From: Desulfosporosinus nitroreducens
Lineage (GTDB): Bacteria > Bacillota > Desulfitobacteriia > Desulfitobacteriales > Desulfitobacteriaceae
Direction: 5' to 3'
Assembly (NCBI RefSeq): GCF_023897015.1
Contig: NZ_JAMHFY010000002.1
Location: 186,001-250,000, forward strand
Length of the DNA: 64,000 bases
Shown here: positions 62,145 through 64,000 of the stretch, piece by piece
Position numbering within the stretch: the stretch's first letter is position 1
How the letters are laid out: each line of letters starts with the position of its first letter
Made by a program: the position numbers and the translations under genes
The notes under the pieces: model-generated
The model's input: only the letters and a program-made list of their open reading frames with translations
What the model was told of the DNA's origin: nothing
Database searches by the model: none

Positions 62145-64000
62145 CTATCGGTTAAGGAGGGCCCCTACATACTTCACTATCTCGTTGGCACAGATTGGGC
62201 AGTATCCATGCTCTTTGACAAGTCGATCCATAACATTGTTGATTCTTCTCAATTGCTCCTGATCAGGATGAGCGACAGAGGTTGTGATCTTGACAATATC
62301 CTTAAGATCCGCAAACAATTTTTTCTCAATCGCTTCTTTTAAACGTTCATGCGACTCATATCCGAAAGTTTTTCCCTTTCGAGCATACATTGAAATTCGA
62401 ATCAGTATTTCCTCTCGGAAGGTTTTCTTGGCATTTTCTGAAACCCCAATTTGTTCTTCAATGCTTCTCATTAGTTGCTCGTCAGGTGCTAATTCTTCAC
62501 TAGTTATTGAGTCATAAATTTTTGTAGAATTACAGAACGCTTCTACATTATCCAAATAATTATTTAAGAGCGACTTTGCAGATTCTTCATATGCATAGAC
62601 GAATGCCTTCTGTACTTCTTTCTTAGCCATTTCGTCATATTCCCGTCTCGCAACTGAGATCAGATTTAGAAGATTCTCCTTTTCCTCCTTCATGATCGAT
62701 GTATGCTGAGATAAGCCGTCTTTTAAAGCTCTTAAGATATCTAGTGCATTAATGCATTTATGTTCATCTCGAATTAAGGCTGTCGAAATTCGGTTGATGA
62801 CATAACGCGGATCAACGCCACTCATGCCTTCGCCCAGTTCTTCTCCCTCCATAGTTAATTCTTTAATATCCTTTTGATTAAATCCTTCCACATCTTCTCC
62901 GTCATAAATACGCAACTTCTTCACCAGATCCATGCCTTGTTTTTTCGAGGGCTTTAGCCGTGAAAGTACACTAAAGACTGAGGTTGCCCAAAGACTGTGT
63001 GGAGCCAGGTGCACATTTCTAATGTCACTTTGACTTATTAATTTTTCATAAATCTTAATTTCATCACTAACTCGCAGATTGTAAGGAATATGCATAACAA
63101 TAATTCTGGATTGCAGCGCCTCATTCTTCTTATTCCCGATAAAAGCCCGATATTCATTTTCGTTTGTATGTGCGATTACCAACTCATCTGCTGAAATTAA
63201 AGCAAAGCGCCCCGCTTTAAAATTTCCTTCTTGAGAAAGACTTAAAAGATTCCAGAGAAACTTTTCATCTGATTTAAGCATTTCCTGGAATTCCATCAAA
63301 CCTCTGTTTGCCTTATTCAGCTCTCCGTCGAAACGATAAGCACGAGGATCGGATTCTGATCCATATTCCGTGATAGAAGAAAAGTCAATACTGCCGGTTA
63401 GGTCTGCTATGTCTTGAGACTTGGGGTCTGATGGGGTAAACGTTCCAACTCCAACCCGTTGCTCTTCTGAAAATAATATTCTTTTTACTGGAAAGCGTTC
63501 TGTTTCACCGACAAACTCCTCATCCAAACGCAAGCGGCATACGGGGCATAAATTCCCTTCGATACGAATCCCGTACGTATCTTCAAATTGTTGACGTAAA
63601 GATACTGGCAACAAATGCAGGGGATCTTCATGCATAGGACATCCATCAATGGCATAAACTGCTCCTTCCTCAGTTCTTGTATAGTCTTCAAGTCCTCTTT
63701 TCAGTAGGCTTACGATTGTTGATTTCCCGCCACTTACTGGTCCCATTAAAAGTAAGATCCGTTTGCGGACATCTAACCGCTTGGCTGCACTATGAAAATA
63801 CTCTTCAATCAGCCTCTCTAAGGTCTTATCCAACCCAAAAAGCTCTTTGTCAAAAAAACTGTACTTTTTCGAGTCCCCAACTGTTTCAACCCCGGCCGCT
63901 TTGATCATCTCATAGATTCGAGCATGGGCATGTAGCGCTAATTTAGAGTTTTTAGTAACCATTTGCAAATAATCAGCAAAAGTGCCACTCCAAGCCAGTG
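62145..64000 (-). CDS. prkA: Serine protein kinase PrkA (5' truncated)
   Basis: The frame runs to the right edge: the last visible codons read LAWSGTFADYLQM, equivalent to a segment near residue 20-30 of B. subtilis PrkA (631 aa), so only about 20 residues are missing. P-loop GPVSGGKSTIVSLL (AAA+ domain) and the C-terminal PrkA kinase-like domain are present, along with CPMHEDPLHLLP and the zinc-like CPVCRLRL. In B. subtilis it influences sporulation gene expression. First gene of the prkA-yhbH-spoVR operon. Confidence 0.95.
   Translation of the reverse strand, partial: LAWSGTFADYLQMVTKNSKLALHAHARIYEMIKAAGVETVGDSKKYSFFDKELFGLDKTLERLIEEYFHSAAKRLDVRKRILLLMGPVSGGKSTIVSLLKRGLEDYTRTEEGAVYAIDGCPMHEDPLHLLPVSLRQQFEDTYGIRIEGNLCPVCRLRLDEEFVGETERFPVKRILFSEEQRVGVGTFTPSDPKSQDIADLTGSIDFSSITEYGSESDPRAYRFDGELNKANRGLMEFQEMLKSDEKFLWNLLSLSQEGNFKAGRFALISADELVIAHTNENEYRAFIGNKKNEALQSRIIVMHIPYNLRVSDEIKIYEKLISQSDIRNVHLAPHSLWATSVFSVLSRLKPSKKQGMDLVKKLRIYDGEDVEGFNQKDIKELTMEGEELGEGMSGVDPRYVINRISTALIRDEHKCINALDILRALKDGLSQHTSIMKEEKENLLNLISVARREYDEMAKKEVQKAFVYAYEESAKSLLNNYLDNVEAFCNSTKIYDSITSEELAPDEQLMRSIEEQIGVSENAKKTFREEILIRISMYARKGKTFGYESHERLKEAIEKKLFADLKDIVKITTSVAHPDQEQLRRINNVMDRLVKEHGYCPICANEIVKYVGALLNR

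Overview
The window looks like a chromosomal segment of an anaerobic, endospore-forming, low-to-mid GC Firmicute of the Peptococcaceae/Desulfitobacteriaceae type (Desulfosporosinus or Desulfitobacterium-like). This is inferred from gene content. There is a small acid-soluble spore protein, a SpoVB-type flippase and a SpoVR-YhbH-PrkA sporulation cluster. There is also a giant 2-hydroxyacyl-CoA dehydratase activase-type protein, a short FmdE-like protein, a DsrE-family protein, strong AGGAGG-type ribosome binding sites and frequent TTG/GTG starts. No prophage, insertion sequence or CRISPR array was seen. Both window ends cut genes: a class-V aminotransferase on the left and prkA on the right.

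Layout. 1-4.2 kb: cysteine-desulfurase-like enzyme, DsrE-like protein, RNase H with viroplasmin domain, a single-ORF AbrB/RelE fusion and a methyltransferase. 4.3-20 kb (mostly minus): an 8.5-kb cyclic beta-glucan synthase-like gene, FtsK/SpoIIIE, a YdjM-type membrane protein, a four-BON protein, a TrkA-type K+ channel and a PHP phosphoesterase; then a tRNA-Trp gene on plus with a consensus promoter. 20-28.2 kb: an AMP-ligase/SDR pair, a tiny hydrophobic-peptide transcription unit, the 1450-aa activase-type protein and a TetR regulator with a perfect palindromic operator. 28.5-34.3 kb: EF-G-like paralog, isoaspartyl dipeptidase, SpoVB-like flippase and SASP. 34.3-38.4 kb: a tight seven-gene queuosine-precursor operon, queD-queC-DUF366-queE-folE-ypmA-surE. 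38.5-45.9 kb: TPR protein, Fur, RlmI-like methyltransferase, a small Tyr/Pro-rich protein, YkuS, a membrane M28 peptidase and a PLD-like lipoprotein. 46-53.2 kb: histidine phosphatase, a probable 6S RNA, a winged-helix regulator, panB, a TIGR04086 protein, FmdE-like, lgt, and an FtsA-like protein with a repeat-rich C-terminus. 53.4-58 kb: pgi, pfkA, a DnaA paralog lacking domains I-II, and a LysR regulator. 58-64 kb: cyclophilin, DedA and the SpoVR-YhbH-PrkA cluster.

How the parts work together. The clearest pathway is preQ0 synthesis: FolE, QueD, QueE and QueC form a complete GTP-to-preQ0 route. The uncharacterised DUF366 protein is translationally coupled inside it. Glycolytic pfkA and pgi sit between the DnaA-like and FtsA-like genes. 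Several intergenic regions carry related short inverted-repeat sequences (near 2.4, 16.6, 28.6, 46.7, 48.5 and 50.7 kb) that look like one dispersed non-coding repeat family.

The best candidates for something undescribed are: (i) the 26-codon membrane-peptide unit at 22.9-23.2 kb, whose Shine-Dalgarno lies inside a 5' hairpin; (ii) the AbrB-RelE fusion; (iii) DUF366 in the preQ0 operon; (iv) the truncated DnaA paralog; and (v) the repeat family. All family assignments were made by reading motifs; no database search was run.
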